Shown here: positions 1 through 5,591 of the stretch, in pieces | Layout of the letters: every line of letters starts with the position of its first letter | Numbering within the stretch: position 1 is the first letter of the stretch | Assembly: GCA_012512495.1 (NCBI GenBank) | Contig: JAAZEC010000017.1 | Coordinates: 1-7,633 of the forward strand | DNA: 7,633 nt | Source of the DNA: Erysipelothrix sp. | GTDB taxonomy: Bacteria > Bacillota_I > Bacilli_A > Erysipelotrichales > Erysipelotrichaceae | Direction: 5' to 3' | Position numbers and translations under genes: made by a program | The notes under the pieces: model-generated | Seen by the model: only the letters and a program-made list of their open reading frames with translations | Told to the model about the DNA's origin: nothing | The model's database searches: none

Positions 1-380
1 CTGATGGTTGATTTGTCCTCTGAGTGAATCAGATCCAAATCCATTCTTACTAATAACTGACCCTGAGTGACTTTGTCACCCTCTTTGACCAGTATTTCGA
101 AGCCTCTGCCCTCTAGTTCCACGGTATCAATCCCTAGGTGTAACAGGATTTCCATACCAGAACTATCCTTCAGACCCAGCGCATGTCCCGTAGGGAAAAC
201 CATCGCGACTGACCCTGAGAAAGGTGCTTTAATTTCACCATCTTGCACATCGATAGCGTAGCCATCACCGATCATTTTGGTAGAGAATACCGGATCGGGT
301 ACCTCCTCTAATGGTACGACTTTACCCGTTCCAAAATTGCTAAATATTGACTTGTTGCTTTTTTTATTGAATTTAAACAT
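1..380 (-). CDS. PTS glucose-type EIIA protein, paralogue 1 (3' end cut by window edge)
   Basis: Single-domain EIIA of the glucose family of the phosphotransferase system. Such cytoplasmic proteins take phosphate from HPr and pass it to EIIB, and often also regulate transporters or other proteins. The reading frame is open from ATG at 380 to the window start: 126 codons are visible and roughly 30 are missing compared with the usual 155-165. Visible motifs are NFGTGKVVPLEEVPDPVF (15-32), IKAPFSG (50-56), the TGHALG segment with His66 and ILLHLGIDTV (78-87) with His81, the expected phosphorylated histidine; both family histidines are present. No EIIB or EIIC domain is fused. The start is supported by AAGGAAG at 386-392, five bases upstream. 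It lies 67 bases downstream of paralogue 2 and matches it at about two thirds of positions by eye, so the pair looks like a tandem duplication. Which sugar EIIBC it serves cannot be told. Confidence 0.93.
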   Translation of the reverse strand, partial: MFKFNKKSNKSIFSNFGTGKVVPLEEVPDPVFSTKMIGDGYAIDVQDGEIKAPFSGSVAMVFPTGHALGLKDSSGMEILLHLGIDTVELEGRGFEILVKEGDKVTQGQLLVRMDLDLIHSEDKSTI

Positions 381-401
381 ACGAGCTTCCTTTTCTGTTT
401 C

Positions 402-436
402 CCTTATTCTAACATAAGGCTATCTAGGTTAGTCAA
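402..436 (-). promoter_or_regulatory. Possible weak promoter with overlapping dyad before EIIA paralogue 1
   Basis: Reading the minus strand, TTGACT (431-436) is followed after 19 bases by TAGAAT (406-411), a longer spacer than ideal. The -10-like box sits in an inverted repeat with arms CCTTAT and ATAAGG (402-407 and 414-419) around a 6-base centre. The repeat could be an operator or a small hairpin in a read-through transcript. Weak: EIIA-1 may simply be co-transcribed with EIIA-2. Confidence 0.3.
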
Positions 437-447
437 CATCACTCAAA

Positions 448-918
448 TCATAATGTAACACATTTAATAATATCAACTGACTCCGGAGTAACCCGATCAT
501 ATTTCCTCACTAGTTCAATGATTTCACCCGAGGTAAACAAGCATAAGCTAACCGTAGATTTACCCTCTTGTTCAATGAGCTCTAAATCCATAATCGACAA
601 AAGTTGGCCTTGAACTACTTCCTGATCCTCCACAACCAGCGCCTCAAAACCTTTTCCCTCCAGCTGAACTGTATCCAGACCAAGGTGTAACAGTATTTCC
701 ATCCCCTGTCTGTGCGTCAGTCCCAAGGCATGACCCGTAGGAAACACCATCGTCACAATACCATCAAAGGGTGCCCTAATAAAACCGTCCTCTAACTCCA
801 GCGCATAGCCATGACCCATTCTCCCGGTGGCAAAGACTGGATCCGCTACATCTTCCAAAGGTAAAACACGACCAGTGCCAAAGTTGGTAAACTTTACCTC
901 TTTTTGCTTCCTAAGCAT
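448..918 (-). CDS. PTS glucose-type EIIA protein, paralogue 2, coupled to mgtC
   Basis: Complete 156-residue single-domain EIIA of the glucose PTS family, cytoplasmic. The order of motifs matches paralogue 1: NFGTGRVLPLEDVADPVF near the N-terminus, IRAPFDG, the TGHALG segment with His63, and ILLHLGLDTV with His78, the predicted phospho-acceptor. I chose ATG at 918, one base after the TGA of the mgtC-like gene (920-922), because the resulting N-terminus aligns with paralogue 1. A GTG 27 bases upstream (945) would extend it by nine residues inside mgtC, with no reason to prefer it. No good Shine-Dalgarno precedes 918, so translation probably depends on ribosomes finishing mgtC (termination-reinitiation). 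That fixed coupling to a MgtC-type membrane protein is unusual and hints at a regulatory rather than purely sugar-transport role, though this is inference. Confidence 0.93.
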   Translation of the reverse strand: MLRKQKEVKFTNFGTGRVLPLEDVADPVFATGRMGHGYALELEDGFIRAPFDGIVTMVFPTGHALGLTHRQGMEILLHLGLDTVQLEGKGFEALVVEDQEVVQGQLLSIMDLELIEQEGKSTVSLCLFTSGEIIELVRKYDRVTPESVDIIKCVTL

Positions 919-919
919 C

Positions 920-1603
920 TCAATCAATGTCAGAGAGTTCCACACTGACGATGAAATCGGTCTCTGCTAGCTGTGTCACCAGTTTCTCAAAATCAAAGCT
1001 ACGAGGCTTCTTCAGTCTGAATACCTGTGACATAATCATCTGATCGCCTAGGATTTCCATACTCAATCGTGTCGTCTCATAAGGAACATTTTGGCTATTA
1101 AGTATCTTCTGAACCTGTTGATGAGCACTGGGTTCATGAAGGTATTTGATAACCACACTGCGCGGGCTATCAATCACGATGAGTCGCTTAAAGATGATCA
1201 GTGAAGCAATCACAAACAGAAAACCTAGGGTTGCCGTCCAGTAAGAACCGACACCTATCGCAATCCCAATCGCTGACACAGCCCAGATAGAGGCTGCCGT
1301 GGTCAAACCTTGGATGGTCCGCTTGGTAACGATGATGGCCCCTGCGCCTAGAAAACCAATCCCACTGACCACCTGGGCGACCAGTCGCACCGGATCAACG
1401 TTCACAATCGTTGAGTCCAAAGAAATAGCGTACTCTACAGCTTCCAGTTGAAGGATGCCAATCAGTGCCGTCGAGATACCCACTAGGATGTGAGTCTTCA
1501 GGCCAGCACTACTCTGGTTGATTTCCCTCTCAAAACCAATGAGGCCAGAGAATAGAAAAGCTAGTGATAGCTTAAGACAGATATCAAGGATTGATTCATT
1601 CAT
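920..1603 (-). CDS. MgtC/SapB family membrane protein
   Basis: Inner-membrane protein of the MgtC/SapB family, 227 residues, the usual length. The N-terminal two thirds are hydrophobic with four to five membrane segments and carry the family signatures: GLIGFERE (20-27), AGLKTHILVG (33-42), DPVRLVAQVVSGIGFLGAGAI (70-90) and GLTTAASIW (99-107) followed by a Gly-rich helix ending GVGSYW. The soluble C-terminal part (about 146-227) fits the ACT-like cytoplasmic domain of longer members. MgtC proteins are linked to growth at low Mg2+, survival in hosts and modulation of ATP synthase or phosphate uptake in other bacteria; the role here is unknown. Start ATG 1603 has GAGGTG five bases upstream. It begins 51 bases after the preceding lipoprotein gene, with a terminator hairpin almost filling that gap, and is followed after one base by EIIA paralogue 2. 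Confidence 0.92.
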   Translation of the reverse strand: MNESILDICLKLSLAFLFSGLIGFEREINQSSAGLKTHILVGISTALIGILQLEAVEYAISLDSTIVNVDPVRLVAQVVSGIGFLGAGAIIVTKRTIQGLTTAASIWAVSAIGIAIGVGSYWTATLGFLFVIASLIIFKRLIVIDSPRSVVIKYLHEPSAHQQVQKILNSQNVPYETTRLSMEILGDQMIMSQVFRLKKPRSFDFEKLVTQLAETDFIVSVELSDID

Positions 1604-1620
1604 AAAATCACCTCTTCATT

Positions 1621-1650
1621 CAAAAAGAAAAAACGTGCAAGCACGTTTTA
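1621..1650 (-). terminator. Rho-independent terminator after the lipoprotein gene
   Basis: Minus-strand stem AAAACGTG/CACGTTTT with CTTG loop (1630-1649), followed by a run of T broken by a single C (1622-1629). It begins five bases beyond the lipoprotein stop at 1655 and ends about 18 bases before the mgtC-type start, so it separates the two units or attenuates the second. Confidence 0.85.
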
Positions 1651-1654
1651 AAGA

Positions 1655-2254
1655 CTACTCCATGCCTTCAAGCATTAAGCCTAAATCATAAATCCCCATA
1701 AAGGAAACATTTAATAGTTCGTTCGTCATTTCCTCGATAAGCCACTCGTTACCGACTTTAACTAAGGGAATAATCACCACGTCCTCAGCGAACTCAACCT
1801 TGAAGTCGGTCGCCGCGTTCGCGAACGCTTCCTTCACAAACTGTTCACTCATTTCTTCAGTGACTTCCTCGCCCTGAAAGGCTAGCTCAAACATCTTGGT
1901 CATGGCCTCGCTTATGACGCTTTGGAAAACACCAGCGCCATTCACGTACTTGACTTGAACCTGAACCGTGGCAGAACTCTCTGATTCGGTGCTATCTATA
2001 ATTTCATACTCAATGAGCGCTAGATTCTCTTTAAAGAAATCGTAATAGGCCTTCATTTCTTTCAGATCTTCAAGCTCTACTTCGCCCACTTCGATTTCTT
2101 CACGCTCAACAAACGATTGTTCCATCTGGACAACGTTGAGAGAGGAGACCGCCTTGAAATACTTCTCAACCGCGTCCTCAGGCGTCTTGCTTTGGGCTGA
2201 ACAGCCGCTGATGATTAATAACAGGGAGATAGTAACGAATAATCTTTTGAACAT
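1655..2254 (-). CDS. Putative lipoprotein, acidic, NTF2-like/DUF4878-type look
   Basis: Secreted, lipid-anchored protein of 199 residues. A lipoprotein signal peptide is clear: positively charged FKR, hydrophobic stretch 5-15, and lipobox ISGC with Cys18 as the lipidation site. The mature part starts with SKTPEDAVEKYFKAVSS, which resembles the first helix of DUF4878/NTF2-like lipoproteins; the rest is rich in Glu and has alternating strands near the C-terminus. No catalytic motif is recognised and the fold assignment is tentative. I start at ATG 2254, with AAAGGA nine bases upstream, four bases after the FMN-binding gene's stop. The frame stays open to 2401, but that extension lies inside the neighbouring gene and would bury the signal peptide. 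Last gene of the three-gene envelope cluster, directly followed by a terminator. Confidence 0.85.
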   Translation of the reverse strand: MFKRLFVTISLLLIISGCSAQSKTPEDAVEKYFKAVSSLNVVQMEQSFVEREEIEVGEVELEDLKEMKAYYDFFKENLALIEYEIIDSTESESSATVQVQVKYVNGAGVFQSVISEAMTKMFELAFQGEEVTEEMSEQFVKEAFANAATDFKVEFAEDVVIIPLVKVGNEWLIEEMTNELLNVSFMGIYDLGLMLEGME

Positions 2255-2258
2255 ATGT

Positions 2259-2645
2259 CTAGTATCCTTTCTTAAGAGCCAAACTTGTTGCGCTCTTGAT
2301 CGCTTCCGATGAAAGAGTAACCCCAGAAATCGTATCGACCTCGTAGGTATTCTGTTCAATAATCTTATAGCGGATCGTCTCCGCATTGTAACCCAAGCCA
2401 TAGGTGTGCCCCAGGATGATCAGATCGATTATTTCGTGATCTTCTACAATTACCTGGACCTTCGCACTCACCAGATCTGTAATTACTTCAGCCTCATAAG
2501 TACCATCTTGAACTAAAGACATTTCCACATCTTCATAATGCATCATTTCAATCTCTCTTTGGGCATCCATCTCAATCCAGACAAACAACCCAATTAATAC
2601 CAAAATCATCACTGATAATGCGAGTACTAACTGCTTAAATCCCAT
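2259..2645 (-). CDS. Membrane-anchored FMN-binding domain protein (predicted covalent flavin)
   Basis: Small 128-residue protein: one N-terminal membrane helix (about 4-24), then an extracytoplasmic FMN-binding domain (Pfam FMN_bind type, as in NqrC/RnfG, NosR and PplA). Key features are DGTYEAEV (47-54), which opens the domain, and DTISGVTLSSEAI (104-116), which matches the ApbE flavinylation consensus (D-x-x-S-G-A/V-T), making Thr110 the expected FMN attachment site. Proteins of this family move electrons across or outside the membrane; partner and substrate are not visible here, and no apbE lies in the window. I prefer ATG 2645, with AAAGGA eight bases upstream, over an in-frame TTG at 2672. 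The gene overlaps the preceding four-helix membrane protein by 11 bases and is four bases from the following lipoprotein, so the three are translated as a unit. Confidence 0.9.
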   Translation of the reverse strand: MGFKQLVLALSVMILVLIGLFVWIEMDAQREIEMMHYEDVEMSLVQDGTYEAEVITDLVSAKVQVIVEDHEIIDLIILGHTYGLGYNAETIRYKIIEQNTYEVDTISGVTLSSEAIKSATSLALKKGY

Positions 2646-3012
2646 AAGTTTTATCCTTTGCTTTTCTCTCAATAATAAGTCCCAGAACCAGCGAAAACAA
2701 GACTATCAACACCCAGATGAAGAAGCCCTTATGTGTCACATGTTCCGATGTATCCACCGATTTGATGTAATCACCCAGGTACTGTCCAACAAACAAACCC
2801 AGGACCAATGTAGAGCTCACAAGACTTGAGGTTCGCCATTTCATGAACAACATCAAAATCAACACGATTGCCCACAGACCTAACGAAAACTTCCAATTGT
2901 GTGAAGCCCACTTAAAGAGATAGACATCATTCAGCCAAAAGAAAGTCAACAACCAATAGAGTACCAACAAAATGACATTGGTAACTAGTAATCTTTTATT
3001 AGTCTGTATCAT
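2635..3012 (-). CDS. Unrecognised four-helix membrane protein
   Basis: 125 residues with four predicted membrane helices at about 7-27, 42-59, 62-83 and 96-114, with charged ends (TNKR at the start, ERKAKDK at the end). The loop between helices 3 and 4 (KSVDTSEHVTHKG) contains two histidines that could bind a metal or heme, but this is only a suggestion. I do not recognise the family. Position suggests a membrane partner for the flavinylated protein whose gene overlaps its 3' end by 11 bases, for example an electron-input or quinone-facing subunit; that is inference. ATG 3012 is the only plausible start, since the next Met falls in helix 2. There is no Shine-Dalgarno, and a TATAAT box ends just six bases upstream, so the message is probably leaderless. 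Confidence 0.8.
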   Translation of the reverse strand: MIQTNKRLLVTNVILLVLYWLLTFFWLNDVYLFKWASHNWKFSLGLWAIVLILMLFMKWRTSSLVSSTLVLGLFVGQYLGDYIKSVDTSEHVTHKGFFIWVLIVLFSLVLGLIIERKAKDKTYGI

Positions 3013-3018
3013 AGAATC

Positions 3019-3030
3019 ATTATAACATAG
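3019..3030 (-). promoter_or_regulatory. Extended -10 promoter for the four-helix/FMN/lipoprotein cluster
   Basis: Minus-strand TATGTTATAAT (3019-3029) is a perfect extended -10 element (TRTGN-TATAAT). No good -35 is seen at 17-18 bases, as often happens with extended -10 promoters. It lies immediately after the DUF1538 stop codon (3032-3034). The expected start point, seven bases downstream, is the A of ATG 3012, giving a leaderless transcript. Confidence 0.6.
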
Positions 3031-3031
3031 A

Positions 3032-4867
3032 TTAGGAAGGATTAGCGAAGGTCTCTACCATGATATCCGCTGGCGTAATCAGGATCCTAATATGCCCCTC
3101 ATCCTGCAAGATTTCATCATAATACAGACTACCAGCCACAGCATCACTCACCGCTGTTTGCATGATAAACATCACGATTTCTTTCTCAGGCTGTACTTCC
3201 AAATTCAATAGAGCAAGACGGACTTCTTGATCATCATCCGTACCACGCGCATTCATGATGGTCGCACCTGTAGCACCATGTGATCGGGCAATTTCCACAA
3301 CCCTCTCTGAATAACCACGATTTACAAAGACAAGTACATTATCATGTTCTACTTCGTCATCGACCACTACTCCCATTTCAAGTTCTTCAACAACCTGTGT
3401 CTTCTTCTCAATGATTTCCTGACGCTTAAACAACATACCAAGAATCATAATCGATAAGACTGGTGTCATCGCTACCATCGCAATAATTCCAAAGCCATCG
3501 ACTAGTACATTCGCAGTAGGTATGGAGGTTGCCGCTCCCTGAGCAAAGGCCAAGACAAACGTCGCTGTCATTGGACCAGAGGCAACACCCCCAGCATCAT
3601 AGGCAATACCAACGAAGATAGGTTTAACCCTATATGACAAATAAATAGAAATTAAGAATCCCGGAAGTAGGAAGTACCACAGCTTCACTTCAGGAACCAC
3701 AATCCTCACCATCGATAGAGCAATCGCAATCCCAACACCAATAGACAAGGTCGTTTTAATAATTTTGGTAGGAATAGCACCACTGGTCACTTCTTCAATC
3801 TGTTCACCAAGGACGTGCACCGCTGGTTCTACCAGTACGACAATCAGTCCCATCACAAAGGCCACGCCAATTAGTAGTAGGTGATTAATTTCCGCCAGCT
3901 GCATACCAATAATACGCCCCATATCCATGAAGCCCGAGTTAACTCCGGTTAGAAACAGAGCTAAACCGATAACCAAGAGCACCAAACCTTTGATGATGCC
4001 CAGCATTTCCTCTTTCTTGAGCTTAAACTTAAAGAAAATAAACAGGAAAAACAAAATACTAATCGGCATCAAAGCAAACAAAGATTCAGCAAAAGTATGA
4101 GGTAACATTTCTATAATAGGGCCTAAGACCCCTTCAGTAAACACATACTCTCCAGGTGCTCCCTGAATATTACTCTGACCTGTGAAGATCGACAGTAACA
4201 ATATCGCAAGGATAGGACCAGTACTCATAACCCCAACCAAACCAAAGGAGTTTTCTTCTGAACTTTTACCACCGATCATTTTCGATAGACCCATGCTCAA
4301 CGCTAGAATAAATGGTGTGGTCAAAGCTCCAGTGGTCGCCCCCGAAGCATCAAATGAAATCGCTAGGAACTCTTCAGAAACAAAGAGTGCTAATACAAAG
4401 ATAATCGCATAAATGACACTCATAAATCGATTGAGTGGACGCCCCTTAAGAAGGCTAAGAACACCCAAGGAAATGACAACACCGACCCCAAATGAAACAA
4501 TCCAAACAATGAGGGTTGAACCCAAAGTTCCACCGGAGGCTGCCTCTATCTGGTTACCCAGAATCAGAAGGTCAGGTTCAGCTACGGTAATGAGGAATCC
4601 AAGAAGAAAACTAATCATTAGCACGCGAATGACGTTCTTCGAGGTGGCCACTTCCCTCGACATGTAAGTACCGATTGGACCCATGGAGATATCGACCCCA
4701 TAGAGGAAGATTCCCAGACCAATGAGCAACATCAGTGCTCCAATCAAGAAACGTACTAAGACATCTGAACTAACATCGACGATAGTAAAGCTAAGAATCA
4801 ATACAATCGCAACTACAGGCATTAGTGTCCTCAGGACTTCCCTGATTTTATCCATTAATAAACCCAT
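3032..4867 (-). CDS. DUF1538 membrane protein with C-terminal PII-like domain
   Basis: Integral membrane protein of 611 residues, probably a transporter of unknown substrate. It has two homologous DUF1538 halves. Half 1 carries GIFLYGVDI (52-60), AEPDLLILGNQI (96-107), FDASGATTGALTTPF (172-186) and a Gly-Pro segment near 208-221. Half 2 carries ALFLTGVNSG (303-312), VEPAVHVLGEQI (346-357), YDAGGVASGPMTATF (423-437) and DGFGIIAMVAMTPV (457-470). After a charged linker (480-508), a soluble domain (509-605) begins VLVFVNRGYSERVVEIARSHGATGATI and ends with a strand HIRILITPA; it matches the layout of both domains in the upstream PII-like protein. ATG 4867 overlaps the PII-like gene's TAA by one base (TAATG) and has AGGAGG seven bases upstream. 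The overlap and the shared domain argue that the PII-like protein regulates this membrane protein, presumably in response to a nucleotide or metabolite. Confidence 0.93.
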   Translation of the reverse strand: MGLLMDKIREVLRTLMPVVAIVLILSFTIVDVSSDVLVRFLIGALMLLIGLGIFLYGVDISMGPIGTYMSREVATSKNVIRVLMISFLLGFLITVAEPDLLILGNQIEAASGGTLGSTLIVWIVSFGVGVVISLGVLSLLKGRPLNRFMSVIYAIIFVLALFVSEEFLAISFDASGATTGALTTPFILALSMGLSKMIGGKSSEENSFGLVGVMSTGPILAILLLSIFTGQSNIQGAPGEYVFTEGVLGPIIEMLPHTFAESLFALMPISILFFLFIFFKFKLKKEEMLGIIKGLVLLVIGLALFLTGVNSGFMDMGRIIGMQLAEINHLLLIGVAFVMGLIVVLVEPAVHVLGEQIEEVTSGAIPTKIIKTTLSIGVGIAIALSMVRIVVPEVKLWYFLLPGFLISIYLSYRVKPIFVGIAYDAGGVASGPMTATFVLAFAQGAATSIPTANVLVDGFGIIAMVAMTPVLSIMILGMLFKRQEIIEKKTQVVEELEMGVVVDDEVEHDNVLVFVNRGYSERVVEIARSHGATGATIMNARGTDDDQEVRLALLNLEVQPEKEIVMFIMQTAVSDAVAGSLYYDEILQDEGHIRILITPADIMVETFANPS

Positions 4868-5532
4868 TATTGTGCCTCCTGACGCTCAACAGAGCTGTTT
4901 TCATAGAGGCCATTAGATTCAATGACTGGAAGTGAATAAATGACGCCTGACCCTACTTCTTTCAGCTCTAGAGCTTCCGTAATAGACAGACGGATAGGAT
5001 CTACTTTATCCAAGGTAGACACAATTAAGACAATATCTTTTAGCGCTTCAATCATGAGTGGGAAATAGTAATCGGCTGGTACCCCTGCCCCATGCCCATG
5101 CATGATAGTACCTCCCATCGCTCCTGCTTTACTCGCAGCAGCCATGACTTCACCTGCTTTGCCGCGATCAACCACTACCATAATAGCGGAATGGCTCGCC
5201 TCAATGTGAGTGTACCTAGCCCGATCTTTATTCTGGCTATGTTCTGGTGTCCAGGTTAGAAAGGGAATCGTAAAGGCGACACCCTTGTTCCTCTCGTAGA
5301 ATTTTAAATCATGTTTTAAAGAATCATGATAGCGGCGACTAAATTCCTTGTCACCATGCATCATGAGAACTTCCTTGTGTGTTTCGCTCGCACCAAACAG
5401 CGATAGGATCGTCGGTTGAGCCGTTCCAGACGCTAACAGGATGGTGCCACCCTTGGCCCCTAGCTCCTTAGCGCGTCTTAAAAGAATGTTCGCTTTACCA
5501 CGATTGATAATCGTAAATGTAACAGTTTCGAT
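4867..5532 (-). CDS. Tandem PII-like (GlnB-type) regulatory protein with non-canonical start
   Basis: Soluble protein of about 221 residues made of two PII-like domains. Domain 1 (about 3-91) runs from TVTFTIINRGKANILLRRAK through LGAKGGTIL to the strand GVAFTIPF. Domain 2 (about 115-203) runs from SAIMVVVDRGKAGEVMAAAS through AGAMGGTIMHGHGAG to SGVIYSLPV. PII proteins are small trimeric sensors that bind ATP/ADP and 2-oxoglutarate or other ligands and control transporters or enzymes. Here the target is most likely the DUF1538 protein encoded next, whose gene overlaps by one base. The frame upstream of ATG 5364 has no ATG, GTG or TTG back to the TAA at 5545-5547, yet it encodes half of domain 1 and is preceded by a strong AAGGAGG. 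I therefore place the start at ATC 5532, seven bases from that site, the same spacing as the next gene; ATT 5535 is the alternative. A shorter product from ATG 5364, preceded by AAGGAAG, is also possible. A sequencing error changing ATG to ATC cannot be excluded. Confidence 0.85.
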   Translation of the reverse strand: METVTFTIINRGKANILLRRAKELGAKGGTILLASGTAQPTILSLFGASETHKEVLMMHGDKEFSRRYHDSLKHDLKFYERNKGVAFTIPFLTWTPEHSQNKDRARYTHIEASHSAIMVVVDRGKAGEVMAAASKAGAMGGTIMHGHGAGVPADYYFPLMIEALKDIVLIVSTLDKVDPIRLSITEALELKEVGSGVIYSLPVIESNGLYENSSVERQEAQ

Positions 5533-5539
5533 AATGTTT

Positions 5540-5546
5540 CCTCCTT
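5540..5546 (-). promoter_or_regulatory. Shine-Dalgarno AAGGAGG that decides the start of the PII-like gene
   Basis: Near-perfect ribosome binding site. Its 3' end is seven bases before ATC 5532 and four before ATT 5535. It is the main evidence that translation starts here rather than at the first ATG, 168 bases downstream. Confidence 0.8.
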
Positions 5547-5580
5547 ATATGAGCATTTTAGTAATTTTAACGACAGAATA

Positions 5581-5591
5581 ATTATAGCATA
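5581..5591 (-). promoter_or_regulatory. Promoter P2 of the PII-like/DUF1538 operon, extended -10
   Basis: Minus-strand TATGCTATAAT (5581-5591) is a perfect extended -10. The -35 region at 17 bases is TTATAA, a poor match. Transcription would begin near 5574, leaving a leader of about 40 bases before the AAGGAGG-led start. Confidence 0.6.

Noticed and set aside
67..261. Open frame on the plus strand
   Set aside because: Lies wholly antisense to the EIIA-1 coding sequence, has a low-complexity Ser/Pro/Ile-rich product and no ribosome binding site.
919..945. Earlier GTG start for EIIA-2
   Set aside because: It lies inside the mgtC-type gene, adds nine residues with no counterpart in paralogue 1, and has no better ribosome site than ATG 918.
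2255..2401. N-terminal extension of the lipoprotein frame
   Set aside because: It overlaps the FMN-binding gene in another frame, is Arg-rich, and would bury a textbook lipoprotein signal peptide.
2646..2672. Earlier TTG start for the FMN-binding protein
   Set aside because: ATG 2645 has AAAGGA at a good distance, while the TTG has none and would deepen the overlap with the upstream gene.
4182..4916. Three plus-strand open frames
   Set aside because: They are antisense shadows of the DUF1538 gene (and the PII-like gene tail), with no Shine-Dalgarno and no recognisable domain.
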